The notes beneath the pieces are model-generated. The model searched no databases. It was not told the origin of the DNA and saw only the letters and a list, made by a program, of their open reading frames with translations. A program made the translations under genes and the position numbers. Below are positions 32,511-41,007 of a stretch of DNA of 64,000 nucleotides, piece by piece. The stretch's first letter is position 1, and each line of letters starts with the position of its first letter. This stretch comes from Methylocystis echinoides (GTDB lineage Bacteria > Pseudomonadota > Alphaproteobacteria > Rhizobiales > Beijerinckiaceae): NCBI RefSeq assembly GCF_027923385.1, contig NZ_BSEC01000006.1, positions 82,932-146,931 of the forward strand, read 5' to 3'.

Positions 32511-33637
32511 GGTCTTCCTCCCCCGCTCTGCGCCGGCGGTGCGCCGGAGTTGCGGAGTTGGTCGGCGAGCCGACGGAACTCTGCGGACTGCGTCCAGCTC
32601 GCGGCGCGGAGGCCGACGCGCGCTCTCTGCCGCGCGGCCAGCTCCTCCCGCCGCGACATCGAAGCGGGGTTGAACGGATTGCGGAAGGCGAGGCGCGCTC
32701 GGTTGGCGGCCGCCCCCATCCGGTAGCCGGAGGCCGTGGCCAGGACCGCGCCGAGCCGGGGCGCGAAGATCGGGACGCCACCTGCGATTGCGGCCGCCAT
32801 GTTATTGATCTGGCTCAGCAGGAGGATGCCGATGATGGCGAGCAGCACCACCGGTCCGATTGTTGCCCATGTGGCAGACTTGCTGTTGGCGACGCCGTTC
32901 AGCGTGTCGATCGATTGCTGGATCAGCGAGACATAGAAGGCGAGGAAGGCGTATACGAGCACCTGCACAAGGAAATACTGCGCGAGTGAGCTCATCCAGC
33001 CGCTGAAGAACCGCGACGTGACGCCGAACAGAAGCAGGATGATGAATAGCGGCGCCAGGGCAAGCAGAAGCCACATGAACATCTTCGACAACACGATCAG
33101 GAAGATGGCGAAACCGATCAGGATCGCCATGACAACGTAGAAAACGGCGGCGAAGATGTAGGGTCCCCAATTGGTAATGCCGGCATTCTGTAGAAACGCC
33201 TCGGTCGCGCTATTGGTCGTGTCCCACATGTTCTGCAAGGCCGACTGGACGGCGTTGACCGAGGTGAGATTGGCCGAGGTGCCGGAATTGTTGGCGGAAG
33301 TGACGGCGCTCAGCAGCGCGTTGCCGATGGCGGAAGGACCGTCATTCAGGATCGTATACACGAAGGTTTGGAATTCTCCCCAGCGGGTCGCCAGGACATA
33401 GATCATCATCGCGCGAAAGAGCCGGAAGGCATGATCCGTCGGGCCGCCGCTGGCCGTGCCCTGCCAGATCCCGACGCCCCAGAAGATTACGTAAAGCGTC
33501 AGGAGCAGACCGGCGACGCCGGTTGTCCCGCCCGATGCCGCCGCGTTCGCGAGGGCCTGATATGCCGTCGAAACGTAATTCTGGCCAAGCTGGTCGACGG
33601 ATTGCAGCAGCGAAGTGATATTGAAATTGTTGGCCAT
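32507..33637 (-). CDS. virB6: VirB6/TrbL-type polytopic membrane protein
   Basis: Protein of 376 residues with six to seven hydrophobic segments (GVAGLLLTLYVIFWGVGIWQ; YIFAAVFYVVMAILIGFAIF; WLLLALAPLFIILLLFGV; VVLLAIIGILLLSQI) and a positively charged C-terminal tail. The pattern and the position before virB8 identify VirB6, the inner-membrane channel component that contacts the DNA substrate. Confidence 0.92.
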   Translation of the reverse strand: MANNFNITSLLQSVDQLGQNYVSTAYQALANAAASGGTTGVAGLLLTLYVIFWGVGIWQGTASGGPTDHAFRLFRAMMIYVLATRWGEFQTFVYTILNDGPSAIGNALLSAVTSANNSGTSANLTSVNAVQSALQNMWDTTNSATEAFLQNAGITNWGPYIFAAVFYVVMAILIGFAIFLIVLSKMFMWLLLALAPLFIILLLFGVTSRFFSGWMSSLAQYFLVQVLVYAFLAFYVSLIQQSIDTLNGVANSKSATWATIGPVVLLAIIGILLLSQINNMAAAIAGGVPIFAPRLGAVLATASGYRMGAAANRARLAFRNPFNPASMSRREELAARQRARVGLRAASWTQSAEFRRLADQLRNSGAPPAQSGGGRP

Positions 33638-33645
33638 CGCGCTCC

Positions 33646-33843
33646 TCAGATCGGCCGCATCGGGCCGCAGGCGTCAACGGCCTCAACCGCGGCTCGAGCG
33701 GGCGGCGCGGGAGGGAGCTGCGCATAGGCCAGCGGCGCGCCGCCCTCGTCGGGTGAACACGGCGCTTTCAGCGGCTTATAGGCACAGCCGCCGAGCGCGA
33801 GCGTGAGTAGTACGCTGGCCATGAGGAGCGATACCGATCTCAC
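33646..33843 (-). CDS. Small lipoprotein in the virB7 position
   Basis: 65-residue protein with a signal peptide and lipobox ALGGC, giving a mature lipoprotein of about 45 residues with two further cysteines. Size, lipidation and position next to virB6/virB8/virB9 fit VirB7, the lipoprotein that stabilises VirB9, but sequence similarity at this size is weak. An entry-exclusion lipoprotein is the alternative. Its ATG overlaps the preceding 63-residue gene by 4 bases. Confidence 0.65.
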   Translation of the reverse strand: MRSVSLLMASVLLTLALGGCAYKPLKAPCSPDEGGAPLAYAQLPPAPPARAAVEAVDACGPMRPI

Positions 33844-34031
33844 TGCGGCGGCGCCTTGGGTTGCGTGAATGTCATGGCCCGCGAGGCGGATTCCGCGGCA
33901 TCGTTCCGGTTGGGGGACGTTTCAGCGGTGCTCGTCGCCGGCCATGAGGATGGACGGAGCGCGTAGCGTCCGACCGCGACGCCCACGGCGAGCGCAACCA
34001 CGGCTGTCGCGATGACAATGGCCTTCGACAT
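33840..34031 (-). CDS. Small membrane-anchored protein sharing the VirB5 tail motif
   Basis: 63 residues: one N-terminal membrane helix (AIVIATAVVALAVGVAVGRYA), then a polar segment ending ESASRAMTFTQPKAPPQ. The upstream virB5 gene ends ESAAARAMKFTQ, and the DNA is similar over about 40 bases, so the tail probably arose by partial duplication of the virB5 3' end. Function unknown; likely part of the secretion operon. Confidence 0.6.
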   Translation of the reverse strand: MSKAIVIATAVVALAVGVAVGRYALRPSSWPATSTAETSPNRNDAAESASRAMTFTQPKAPPQ

Positions 34032-34107
34032 GGGGTCCCCCAGATGTTGTGTTGCGCCGCCCCGCGCGGCGTGCGCGAAAGCTTTTCGCGGCTCGCCGCC
34101 CGCTCCG

Positions 34108-34818
34108 CTACTGAGTGAATTTCATGGCGCGCGCCGCGGCCGACTCCGCCGCGATGCGATCGAGATTGGCCTGGTTCGCCGCAGCGGCTGCATTGTTCGC
34201 AACCCCGTTCAGTTCATTGATCGTCAGGCCGGTCTGAACCTGCACCTGGGTATTCTGATCGATGCTGCCTTTCAGATCCTGCGCCTGGCCGATCTGCTGG
34301 CCGCCCTGCTTGAAAGCGCTCGATCGCTGCTGCACCGCGCTCTGTGTCGAGTTGATGAGCCCCGAGAGCGTAGCGGCGACGTTCACGGAACTCTTGTAAG
34401 CCGTGTCCACGGGGTGGCTCTGGCCGCTGGTGAGACCGGTGATCGTCTGTACGAGCTGCAGGCCATTGATCAGAGTCGACACGATGTTCTGCGAATTCGA
34501 GCCCATGCCGGCGAAAGACAGCGCCCCGCCCGAGATCACCGATCCGAGGGAGGGCGCCTGCGCCATGGAGAAGCCGCCGCCGAGGGCCATTTGTGCGAGC
34601 GTTCCTTGCGCCTGGGACGAGCGATCGCCCGTCACCGCTTGCAGCGTCTTCTGGGTGAACTGCATGATCTGCTGATCGGCGGTCAGGATCTTCTGGGTGC
34701 TGGTTGCGATCTCCTGGGCCTTTTGCAGGTTGGCGTTGTCGATGACCGGGACTTGCGCCAACGCTGGCGACAATTGGGCGGTCACGATGCCGGCGATGAG
34801 GGCAAGGATGGTGCGCAT
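34108..34818 (-). CDS. virB5: VirB5-like pilus-tip protein
   Basis: Secreted protein of 236 residues. A signal peptide (MRTILALIAGIVTAQLSPALA) is followed by long helical segments rich in Gln and Ala (QKAQEIATSTQKILTADQQI; INELNGVANNAAAAANQANL), the VirB5/TraC pattern. ATG 34818 was chosen because GGGAGG precedes it and the signal peptide starts there. VirB5 caps the pilus and mediates contact with recipient cells. The C-terminal RAMKFTQ recurs in the next gene. Confidence 0.85.
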   Translation of the reverse strand: MRTILALIAGIVTAQLSPALAQVPVIDNANLQKAQEIATSTQKILTADQQIMQFTQKTLQAVTGDRSSQAQGTLAQMALGGGFSMAQAPSLGSVISGGALSFAGMGSNSQNIVSTLINGLQLVQTITGLTSGQSHPVDTAYKSSVNVAATLSGLINSTQSAVQQRSSAFKQGGQQIGQAQDLKGSIDQNTQVQVQTGLTINELNGVANNAAAAANQANLDRIAAESAAARAMKFTQ

Positions 34819-34829
34819 GAAAATCCTCC

Positions 34830-35723
34830 CTAGCGCGTGTCGTTGTTGATCGCGGCCAGCGCTGCGGCGACGTCGGCCACGGTCAAGCCGGGCCCGGCCG
34901 AAGCGCTGTCGTTCGTCGGTGTGCCTTGCGCCTGTGCGAGGTAAAAGATGACGTTGCCGTCGGTGTCGACGTAGCGGGCGCTGACGCATCCAGGGTCGGG
35001 GTTCGTGCCCGGCAGTGTGGTCGAGCATCCCGTCGGCGTCCGGCAAGGGTCAGTCGGCGAGCCGGTCCCGATCATGCCCGCGGGACAGACCGGACCGGAG
35101 GCGGGCCGTCCCCCCGTCACCGTCGCCGCCCGCATGCCCCCGGCCGCCCGGCTCATGTCGCTCGTTCTGGCGAGGTTGAGCGCGTTCAGGGCGGTTACCC
35201 AAAGGTTCGTCGAATCAACGACGCCGTTCCAGGCAAGGTTGTTCTGCAGCCGCGCCGCGCTGTTCATGTCCATCGCCGCCATCACGGTCGAGCCGCTGCC
35301 GACCTGCTGGCCCGCGACCTGAAACCCTGACTGCGCGGCGCCAAGCGTCGAGCGACTGGCATCGAGACCGGCAACGACATTGCCGCTCGACTGAAACAAT
35401 GTCTGGCTGTTCAGCGCGCCGCCTTGCGCCCCAGGATCGGGAGCGGCGGGCATGTCCGGCGCATAGGAGCGAATGGCCTGGCTTCCGGCGCCCGCCTGCG
35501 GCTTAACGGTCGGATCGGTGACGTTGGCCTTCTTGCCCGTGGTCACCGCGCATTTGACGCCGCTATTGGCGTCCTTGCGCTGCGTCGTCACCGGTACGAG
35601 TTTGACCGTCGTGCTGGCTGTCAACGAATGTTGGCTGAGCTGTGCTGCGTCGTCGACCGGGATGGCCGCGTGCGCCGGGGTGGCCAAAGCCGCCGCCGCG
35701 ACAATGATCAGGATGGTCTTCAT
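34830..35723 (-). CDS. Secreted protein of the type IV secretion operon, unassigned
   Basis: 297 residues with a signal peptide (MKTILIIVAAAALATPAHA). The mature part has a helical core (AAQSGFQVAGQQVGSGSTVM; NNLAWNGVVDSTNLWVTALN) and a C-terminal Cys-rich loop (CPAGMIGTGSPTDPCRTPTGC) before a last segment. It lies between virB4 and virB5, overlapping virB4 by 4 bases. The helical core loosely recalls VirB5/TrbJ proteins, so it may be a second surface or pilus component. No firm family assignment. Confidence 0.7.
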   Translation of the reverse strand: MKTILIIVAAAALATPAHAAIPVDDAAQLSQHSLTASTTVKLVPVTTQRKDANSGVKCAVTTGKKANVTDPTVKPQAGAGSQAIRSYAPDMPAAPDPGAQGGALNSQTLFQSSGNVVAGLDASRSTLGAAQSGFQVAGQQVGSGSTVMAAMDMNSAARLQNNLAWNGVVDSTNLWVTALNALNLARTSDMSRAAGGMRAATVTGGRPASGPVCPAGMIGTGSPTDPCRTPTGCSTTLPGTNPDPGCVSARYVDTDGNVIFYLAQAQGTPTNDSASAGPGLTVADVAAALAAINNDTR

Positions 35724-38131
35724 GAAGGGTCTCTCCCCAGGAAGATCGGCAGCCACACCGCTGGATCGTCGCCAACGCGCGCGCGCAGCGCGTCGAGCTC
35801 GGCCACGGTCTCGGTCCGACCGGACAGCACCTTGATGAGGTCAGGCATGCTCGACAGGTTCAGCCGGGCCACGACGCTGTCCCGGCCGTGCTTGATCAGG
35901 AAGGACCGACTTTCGGGGACGGTGCTGCGAATCCAGTCGACCTCGCGGCCCGAAAGGCGGAAAGCCTGACGATAGCTCTCGTCGTCGGCTTTGGGATTCG
36001 GAAAGAAGATGTTGGTGCTGGTCTGCTCGATCAGCGTGTTGGACGCGCGTGAGCGGACGATATCGGCCGCAGATTGCGTGCCGAAGCCGATGATGCCGTT
36101 CTGCTTGCGGATCGTCTTCAGCTTATCACGTATGAAGAAGGCAAAGACCTCGTCGTCGAGCAGCCGCCAGCCTTCATCAAGAAAGATCATCACCGGATCG
36201 CCCGTGAGCAACTCCTCGGTGCGGTGGAAGATGTACATGAGCGCGGCGGTGCGGATGACGGGATCGTCGAGGACGCGCGTCATGTCGAAGCCGAAGATGC
36301 TCGAAATCGAGAACTGGTCCTCATCGTTGTTGAACAGCCAGCCCCGCTGATCCGGCCGCATCCAGCTTTCCAAGCGCGCGAGGAGATCCCCCTCCCCCGC
36401 CCGGATGCGACCGCGCAGCAAGGTCGAGAACGCCTTCAGCGTCCGCCCGTCCGGACCCGCTGAAAGCGCCGCTGCGATTGCGTTTCGGATCACCTGCTCT
36501 TCGGAAGCGCTGAGATCGCCGCCCTTGGCCGGACGCAGCATGAAGGCGAACAGCTGGTACAGAAACTCGCGGTTCGCTGCCGAGTCGGGCAGCGACAGCG
36601 GATTGAACCCGGTGGGCTCGCCGGGAATGAGCGCTTCATATTGACCGCCGAGAGCGCGAATAAAGATCTCAGCGCCACGATCCTTGTCGACGAAGACGAG
36701 TTTGGGGCGCGGCTGGATGCGCTGCGTCTGCGCCGCGATGAACGATAGAAACACGGTCTTGCCCGACCCGGTCGGCCCGACGACGGTGAAGTTGCCGATG
36801 TCACGAACGTGGTGATTGTAATAGTAGGCCGTCTGCGACGTTGTCTCGAAGACCGAGATTGCGGGGCCCCAGTGGTTGCCGTTGGGGCGCCCGCTCGGAT
36901 AGTTGTGCAGCGAGGCGAAGCCGGCGAAGTTTTTCGACGAGATCACAGCCTTGCGGGCGATATAGGCGAAATTGCCCGGCAGCTGCGACCAGAACGCCGG
37001 TTCGCAATTGAGGTCTTCGCGCACCCAGATCACCGACCGATCCGTCAGCGCGGCACCGGCCGCTGTCACGGCCGCGCCTACCTCGGCGAGATCGCGGCCG
37101 AGGCACATCACCGTCATGTGGTGCTCGCCATAGATCGCCTCGGAAGCCAGCAATTCGTCCCGGGCCTCGTCAAGATGCTCCGCGACGATCGAACCGGCCT
37201 CGTCGGACATATCGACTTGCCGCGACACGCGATCGATCTGCTTGGCGGCGACCGGCCGATCGACGATGGCGAAGGTCTGGGTGGCGATGAATTCGTGCGG
37301 CACCCGCAGGAGATTGTCGAACGAACCGGGACCACTTTGCGCCGGATATTCGCGGATCGAAATCATCGCGCCGAAGCGCGTGTCGTCGCGGCTGGCGCCG
37401 CGGATCTCGATGGCGTTGCGGCCGAAGAAGAGACGCTTCGTCGAGAGCGCGTCCGCAAGGTCCATGCGGGGCAGATGCATCGGCCGCGGTAGGCCGCCGT
37501 TCACGATCTGCACGAGGAATTCCAGCGGCTCGGAGAACCAGATGCCGTCGCGCCGGACCACGCCGAGTTGCCGCGCGCCATAGGCGGCCAGGTTCTCGCG
37601 AACCGCCGTCGCGGCATCGCGCAGCTCGTTGAGGGCGGTCTGAATGGCCACCGACTCGCCGGCCTCGTTCTTGCGGCCGAGAGCCTTCGTCATCAGGACG
37701 TCGAAGGTTCCGGCCTGGCCCTGGAGCGGACGGCGCACGATCGTGAGATAGATGTCGTTGACGAACATTCGACGCTTCGACAGGGAGGCGTCGTAGCGCT
37801 CGTCGATCTCGCGGCACAACGCGTTGTCGAAGGTCGACGCGATCCGTGGTTGCACCTCGCGCCGGACGATGTGCGCGGCGAGCGCGAAGCGCGAGTTGGC
37901 GAGTGTGCGGACGATGTCGTTGCGGCCGAGCAGACGGGCGTTGACCTCGCTCATGTCGGATGTCTCGAACGAGTAGCCGTCGAGCTTCAACACCGTGAGG
38001 AGCAGGCCGTCTCGCGTCTTGAGGATGTGATCGTCGACGTGGCGGGTATAGGGAATGTGCGACGCCACCGGTCGCTCACGGCGGGACACGGCGCCGAAGG
38101 TGAGCTCGTCGAGAAGGGCGCGGGCGACCAT
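35720..38131 (-). CDS. virB4: VirB4 secretion ATPase
   Basis: Largest ATPase of the channel, 803 residues. The CagE/TrbE/VirB4 N-terminal domain precedes Walker A VVGPTGSGKTVFLSFI near residue 445 and Walker B PVMIFLDEGWRLLDDEVF near 650. The motif QSAADIVRS typical of VirB4/TraC ATPases follows. It powers pilus assembly and substrate transfer. It sits directly after virB3. Confidence 0.96.
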   Translation of the reverse strand: MVARALLDELTFGAVSRRERPVASHIPYTRHVDDHILKTRDGLLLTVLKLDGYSFETSDMSEVNARLLGRNDIVRTLANSRFALAAHIVRREVQPRIASTFDNALCREIDERYDASLSKRRMFVNDIYLTIVRRPLQGQAGTFDVLMTKALGRKNEAGESVAIQTALNELRDAATAVRENLAAYGARQLGVVRRDGIWFSEPLEFLVQIVNGGLPRPMHLPRMDLADALSTKRLFFGRNAIEIRGASRDDTRFGAMISIREYPAQSGPGSFDNLLRVPHEFIATQTFAIVDRPVAAKQIDRVSRQVDMSDEAGSIVAEHLDEARDELLASEAIYGEHHMTVMCLGRDLAEVGAAVTAAGAALTDRSVIWVREDLNCEPAFWSQLPGNFAYIARKAVISSKNFAGFASLHNYPSGRPNGNHWGPAISVFETTSQTAYYYNHHVRDIGNFTVVGPTGSGKTVFLSFIAAQTQRIQPRPKLVFVDKDRGAEIFIRALGGQYEALIPGEPTGFNPLSLPDSAANREFLYQLFAFMLRPAKGGDLSASEEQVIRNAIAAALSAGPDGRTLKAFSTLLRGRIRAGEGDLLARLESWMRPDQRGWLFNNDEDQFSISSIFGFDMTRVLDDPVIRTAALMYIFHRTEELLTGDPVMIFLDEGWRLLDDEVFAFFIRDKLKTIRKQNGIIGFGTQSAADIVRSRASNTLIEQTSTNIFFPNPKADDESYRQAFRLSGREVDWIRSTVPESRSFLIKHGRDSVVARLNLSSMPDLIKVLSGRTETVAELDALRARVGDDPAVWLPIFLGRDPS

Positions 38132-38138
38132 GGCAGCC

Positions 38139-38435
38139 TCACGGGGCGTAGCTGTCGGCGCCCCAGAAGGAGCGCGAGCGGGGCGGACATCTTGTCGAGC
38201 GGACGTACAGGATCTCGAAGATACGGTCGTCGCGAAGAGTCATCACGTAGCCGAACAGATGGAGCGGAATCGCGACCAGCAGCATGAAGAGATTGTGGGT
38301 GACAAGGAAGCACACGCTCGAGACCACGCCGTTGAACATGAAGTACATATACGGCACGCCCATCAGCGTCGGCGCGCGAGTGAGGGCTTTGACCAGCGGG
38401 GTGATAAGCGGATCATCGAGCTCGGCTTCGGTCAT
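38139..38435 (-). CDS. virB3: VirB3 inner-membrane protein
   Basis: 98 residues with the family start LIKALTRAPTLMGVPY-like VKALTRAPTLMGVPYMYFMF and two adjacent membrane helices, then LRDDRIFEILYVRS. VirB3 works with VirB4 in pilus assembly. It overlaps virB2 by 4 bases and is separate from virB4 (no VirB3-VirB4 fusion). Confidence 0.92.
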   Translation of the reverse strand: MTEAELDDPLITPLVKALTRAPTLMGVPYMYFMFNGVVSSVCFLVTHNLFMLLVAIPLHLFGYVMTLRDDRIFEILYVRSTRCPPRSRSFWGADSYAP

Positions 38436-38734
38436 TGGCCGACCGCCGACTGGAAGAATTGGACGATTTGCGCCGAGCCGAACACCAGAACGATGCCGAA
38501 AATGACGCTACCGGCGATGCCCCACGTCAGGCGGCCGGACCAGGCGAACAGACCGCACGCGATGACGGCCAGTGTCGCCAGCGCGGTGGCGATCGGGCCT
38601 GTCAAAGCCTGAACCAACTGCGTGAGCGTGGATTGCACGGGTTGCAGCGTCCCGCCCGACTGTGCCGCGGCGTCGACGACGCTGAGCGCCACAAGGCTCA
38701 GAGCGAGGGGCGTGCGCGAAATCCATCGAGTCAT
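38432..38734 (-). CDS. virB2: VirB2 major pilin
   Basis: 100-residue prepilin with a signal peptide (LALSLVALSVVDAAA), then two hydrophobic helices (LVQALTGPIATALATLAVIA; WGIAGSVIFGIVLVFGSAQI) joined by a short polar loop FAWSGR. That is the usual VirB2/TrbC layout. The mature pilin would be about 75 residues. Confidence 0.92.
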   Translation of the reverse strand: MTRWISRTPLALSLVALSVVDAAAQSGGTLQPVQSTLTQLVQALTGPIATALATLAVIACGLFAWSGRLTWGIAGSVIFGIVLVFGSAQIVQFFQSAVGQ

Positions 38735-38747
38735 CTAGTCCTCCCTG

Positions 38748-39446
38748 TCAATCGACGTGCATGACGAAACCATCGTTCCAATGCCTTCCGGCTTGGGGAC
38801 GCGCCGCATCGGGCCGCGTGGCGAGTTCGACGACGTCAGGCTGGGCGGACGCGAGAGCGCCAGCGCCGCGAGGATCCGGCCAGCTGTAGAAATCGTTGAT
38901 GACTTGGGCGACGAACCGGACGGTCTCGGGATAGGGAGGAACACCACGGCTCTTGGCGACGGCTTCCTCGCCGGCGTTGTAGGCCGCGAGGATAAAGAAC
39001 GGGTTCTTGTATTTGTCTTGGAGGCTGCGCAGGAAGCGGATGCCGCCGCGCACGTTATCGGCGGGGCTGCAGAGGTCGACGTTGAAGCGCTGCGCGGTCT
39101 GCGGAAGCAGCTGCATCAGGCCGAACGCCCCCTTTCCGGAGAGCGCCATCGAGTTGTACTGGCTTTCGCTCTTCGCCACCGACTGAGCGAATTCGGGCGA
39201 GAACTTCTCCTCTGTGGCGATGCGTGCCACCAGCGCTCGCGCCTCGTCAGGCGCCATCGCCTTCGCGCCGCCGCACGGCCGCGCCGCTTCATTCGCGTCG
39301 AGGCGGAATCGCTGCGTGTCCAGTGGAACGACGCGGCCGGAGGCATCGACGGTCGCGAGGTGCGAAACGTTCGCTGCGTCCTGAGCGTTTGCGCCGGCGC
39401 AGGCCACCATCATCCCCAATCCGATCGCCGCGATTCGCTTTGACAT
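38748..39446 (-). CDS. virB1: VirB1-type lytic transglycosylase
   Basis: Secreted peptidoglycan-cleaving enzyme of 232 residues that opens the cell wall for the channel. After a signal peptide, the SLT fold shows the catalytic Glu in AQSVAKSESQYN, then GAFGLMQLLPQTAQ and NPFFILAAYNAGE. ATG 39446 was preferred to an upstream in-frame codon. It is the first gene of the virB operon; its promoter must lie in the 100-base divergent gap to 39547. Confidence 0.92.
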   Translation of the reverse strand: MSKRIAAIGLGMMVACAGANAQDAANVSHLATVDASGRVVPLDTQRFRLDANEAARPCGGAKAMAPDEARALVARIATEEKFSPEFAQSVAKSESQYNSMALSGKGAFGLMQLLPQTAQRFNVDLCSPADNVRGGIRFLRSLQDKYKNPFFILAAYNAGEEAVAKSRGVPPYPETVRFVAQVINDFYSWPDPRGAGALASAQPDVVELATRPDAARPQAGRHWNDGFVMHVD

Positions 39447-39477
39447 GCCCCTAGGCTCTCCACTTTTCAATAGACAA

Positions 39478-39492
39478 TATATTAGATGTTGT
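39478..39492. repeat. 15-base repeat, copy 1
   Basis: TATATTAGATGTTGT at 39478-39492 in the divergent gap between virB1 and the gene at 39547; an identical copy is at 42168-42182. The flanking bases TGTTG and CAACA (39488-39505) also form a short inverted repeat. AT-rich in otherwise GC-rich DNA, so a promoter or operator is likely. Confidence 0.5.
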
Positions 39493-39546
39493 TACCTTGG
39501 CAACAGGTTAGTGAATGACGTCCCCAGCTCGATCCGGAGGGATGGA

Positions 39547-40038
39547 ATGAAACGCTGCTCAGTCCTGCTGGCCGGCCTCAGCCTCGGCCTCGTGCAACCC
39601 GCCCCACCTGCGGCGGCGCAGGACGCTTCGTTCGGGTGCAAGGTCTTGCTGTGCGCGGCGGCCAGCAATCCGGGATGGTCCAGCATCCCCTACTGCGTGC
39701 CGGTCATGCAGGAATTGTTTCGCCGGCTCGCCCGCGGCGGCGGCTGGCCGACCTGTTCTGAAGGGCATGCCAGCGGCCCGGGCTATGAGCCTTACGAAGC
39801 CTGTCCGGTAGGCCTAACACCGGTCGCAGGCTTGCCGGGCGGAGAAACATCGCCATCCGCCAGCGGAGAGTTGTGCGCCGATCTGTCCAAGCCCGAGCGC
39901 GTGTGCTCAGGAAGCGATGGCGGTTGCACGACGACCTATCCGACGCCGCCGCGCCAGCGCCGCAGCGAGCCCTACTACGTCGACATCAGCTCGGCCAACG
40001 GCGTGCAGCGCTTCTATTTCTCGCTGCAGGGCTACTAG
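39547..40038 (+). CDS. Secreted Cys-rich protein of the transfer region
   Basis: 163 residues. A signal peptide (LLAGLSLGLVQPAPPAAAQ) precedes a mature protein with many cysteines (FGCKVLLCAAASNPGW, YCVP, PTCSEG, EACPVG, LCADLS, VCSGSDGGC). The segment CKVLLCLA(G)NPxGW-like is shared by secreted proteins next to virB operons in Rhizobiales. GGAGGG precedes ATG 39547. First gene of a rightward set of exported proteins. Function unknown. Confidence 0.75.
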   Translation: MKRCSVLLAGLSLGLVQPAPPAAAQDASFGCKVLLCAAASNPGWSSIPYCVPVMQELFRRLARGGGWPTCSEGHASGPGYEPYEACPVGLTPVAGLPGGETSPSASGELCADLSKPERVCSGSDGGCTTTYPTPPRQRRSEPYYVDISSANGVQRFYFSLQGY

Positions 40039-40039
40039 A

Positions 40040-40642
40040 ATGGGCCGGGCATGGCTGATGGCCGCGATTCTGGCCCTGCCACTCACCGCAACAATGGTGA
40101 CGGCGCAATCCGCGTCGCCCTGGTTTCCAGTTCCAGCGGACGCCATCTATCTGACAGGCGACAGCTGGTCGGCCGGCGACGTGACCTATCGTCTTTATGG
40201 CGTCCAGGCCTGCCTGCGTGACACGAGCTTCACCAACGGCCACGGCCTCAAGCGCGACTGCGGCGAGGCTTCGCTCGCCATGCTTGTCGCACTGGTTCGC
40301 GATCTCAGACCGCAGTGCTACGACGCGGCCGAATCGCCGCAGCTGCGAACCGTCTTCGTGTTCTGCCTGGCCAGCCCGAGCAAGGGCGCCGCGGCGGGCT
40401 CACGCATCGATCTCGGCACAGCTCTGATTTCAACCGGCTTCGCCTTCGCCGCGCTCAAACCGGACGGCCAGCCGGTTCACGCGCCGTACTTCGTGGCCCA
40501 GCTCGTAGCCCAGAGATCCAAGGCGGGATTGTGGGCGTTCGCCGACCTCCCCGATCCGAACGCGATCATTCTGCGCGCCCTGCGGCAGGCTTCGCCTGCT
40601 CCCGCGTCCGGGATGCCAGGAGCAAACCCAGCGACCCCATAG
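40040..40642 (+). CDS. Secreted nuclease-fold (SNase-like) protein, probably inactive
   Basis: 200 residues with a signal peptide (WLMAAILALPLTATMVTA). The mature part follows the staphylococcal-nuclease outline (VTYRLYGVQACLRD, a CGEASLAMLVALV helix, LISTGFAFAAL and a basic C-terminal helix). Compared with the related gene at 40994, the active-site Asp and Glu after RLYG are Gln and a non-Glu residue, so catalysis is doubtful. It may be a binding protein. ATG 40040 lies just after the previous stop. Confidence 0.65.
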   Translation: MGRAWLMAAILALPLTATMVTAQSASPWFPVPADAIYLTGDSWSAGDVTYRLYGVQACLRDTSFTNGHGLKRDCGEASLAMLVALVRDLRPQCYDAAESPQLRTVFVFCLASPSKGAAAGSRIDLGTALISTGFAFAALKPDGQPVHAPYFVAQLVAQRSKAGLWAFADLPDPNAIILRALRQASPAPASGMPGANPATP

Positions 40643-40668
40643 GATCAACGTCAGCACGAGGAGCGACC

Positions 40669-41007
40669 ATGCGAACCACAAATCTCTTCATCGTCCGTGG
40701 CTTTGTCGGGCAGGCGCCGAAGGCGTTTAACAAAGCCGCCAAGGTCCACATCGCGACCGACCGCGGGTGGACTGACGCCAAGGGCGAGCGGCACGAGGAG
40801 ACCGACTGGGTAACGGTCAGCATCCTCAATGAAAAAGCCGCGGCCTGGGTCATCGCCAATGTCGCGAAAGGCGATCCGGTCTATGCCGAATGCCGCATCG
40901 CCGACGGCTCCTACAAGAAGGACGGCGAGACGATCTACACGACCGACATCATCGCCAACGTCTTCCACAAGCTCGATCTCGGTGCGCACGACGATGCCGC
41001 GGCGTGA
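40669..41007 (+). CDS. Single-stranded DNA-binding protein, SSB-like
   Basis: 112 residues forming an OB fold: LFIVRGFVGQAPKAF, KVHIATDRGWTDAKGERHEE, TDWVTVSILNEKAA and VYAECRIADGSYKKDGETIY are the strands of SSB. It lacks the acidic C-terminal tail of housekeeping SSB and ends DAAA. GAGGAG precedes the ATG. It likely coats transferred single strands in the recipient. The 3' end overlaps the next gene by 14 bases. Confidence 0.85.
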   Translation: MRTTNLFIVRGFVGQAPKAFNKAAKVHIATDRGWTDAKGERHEETDWVTVSILNEKAAAWVIANVAKGDPVYAECRIADGSYKKDGETIYTTDIIANVFHKLDLGAHDDAAA

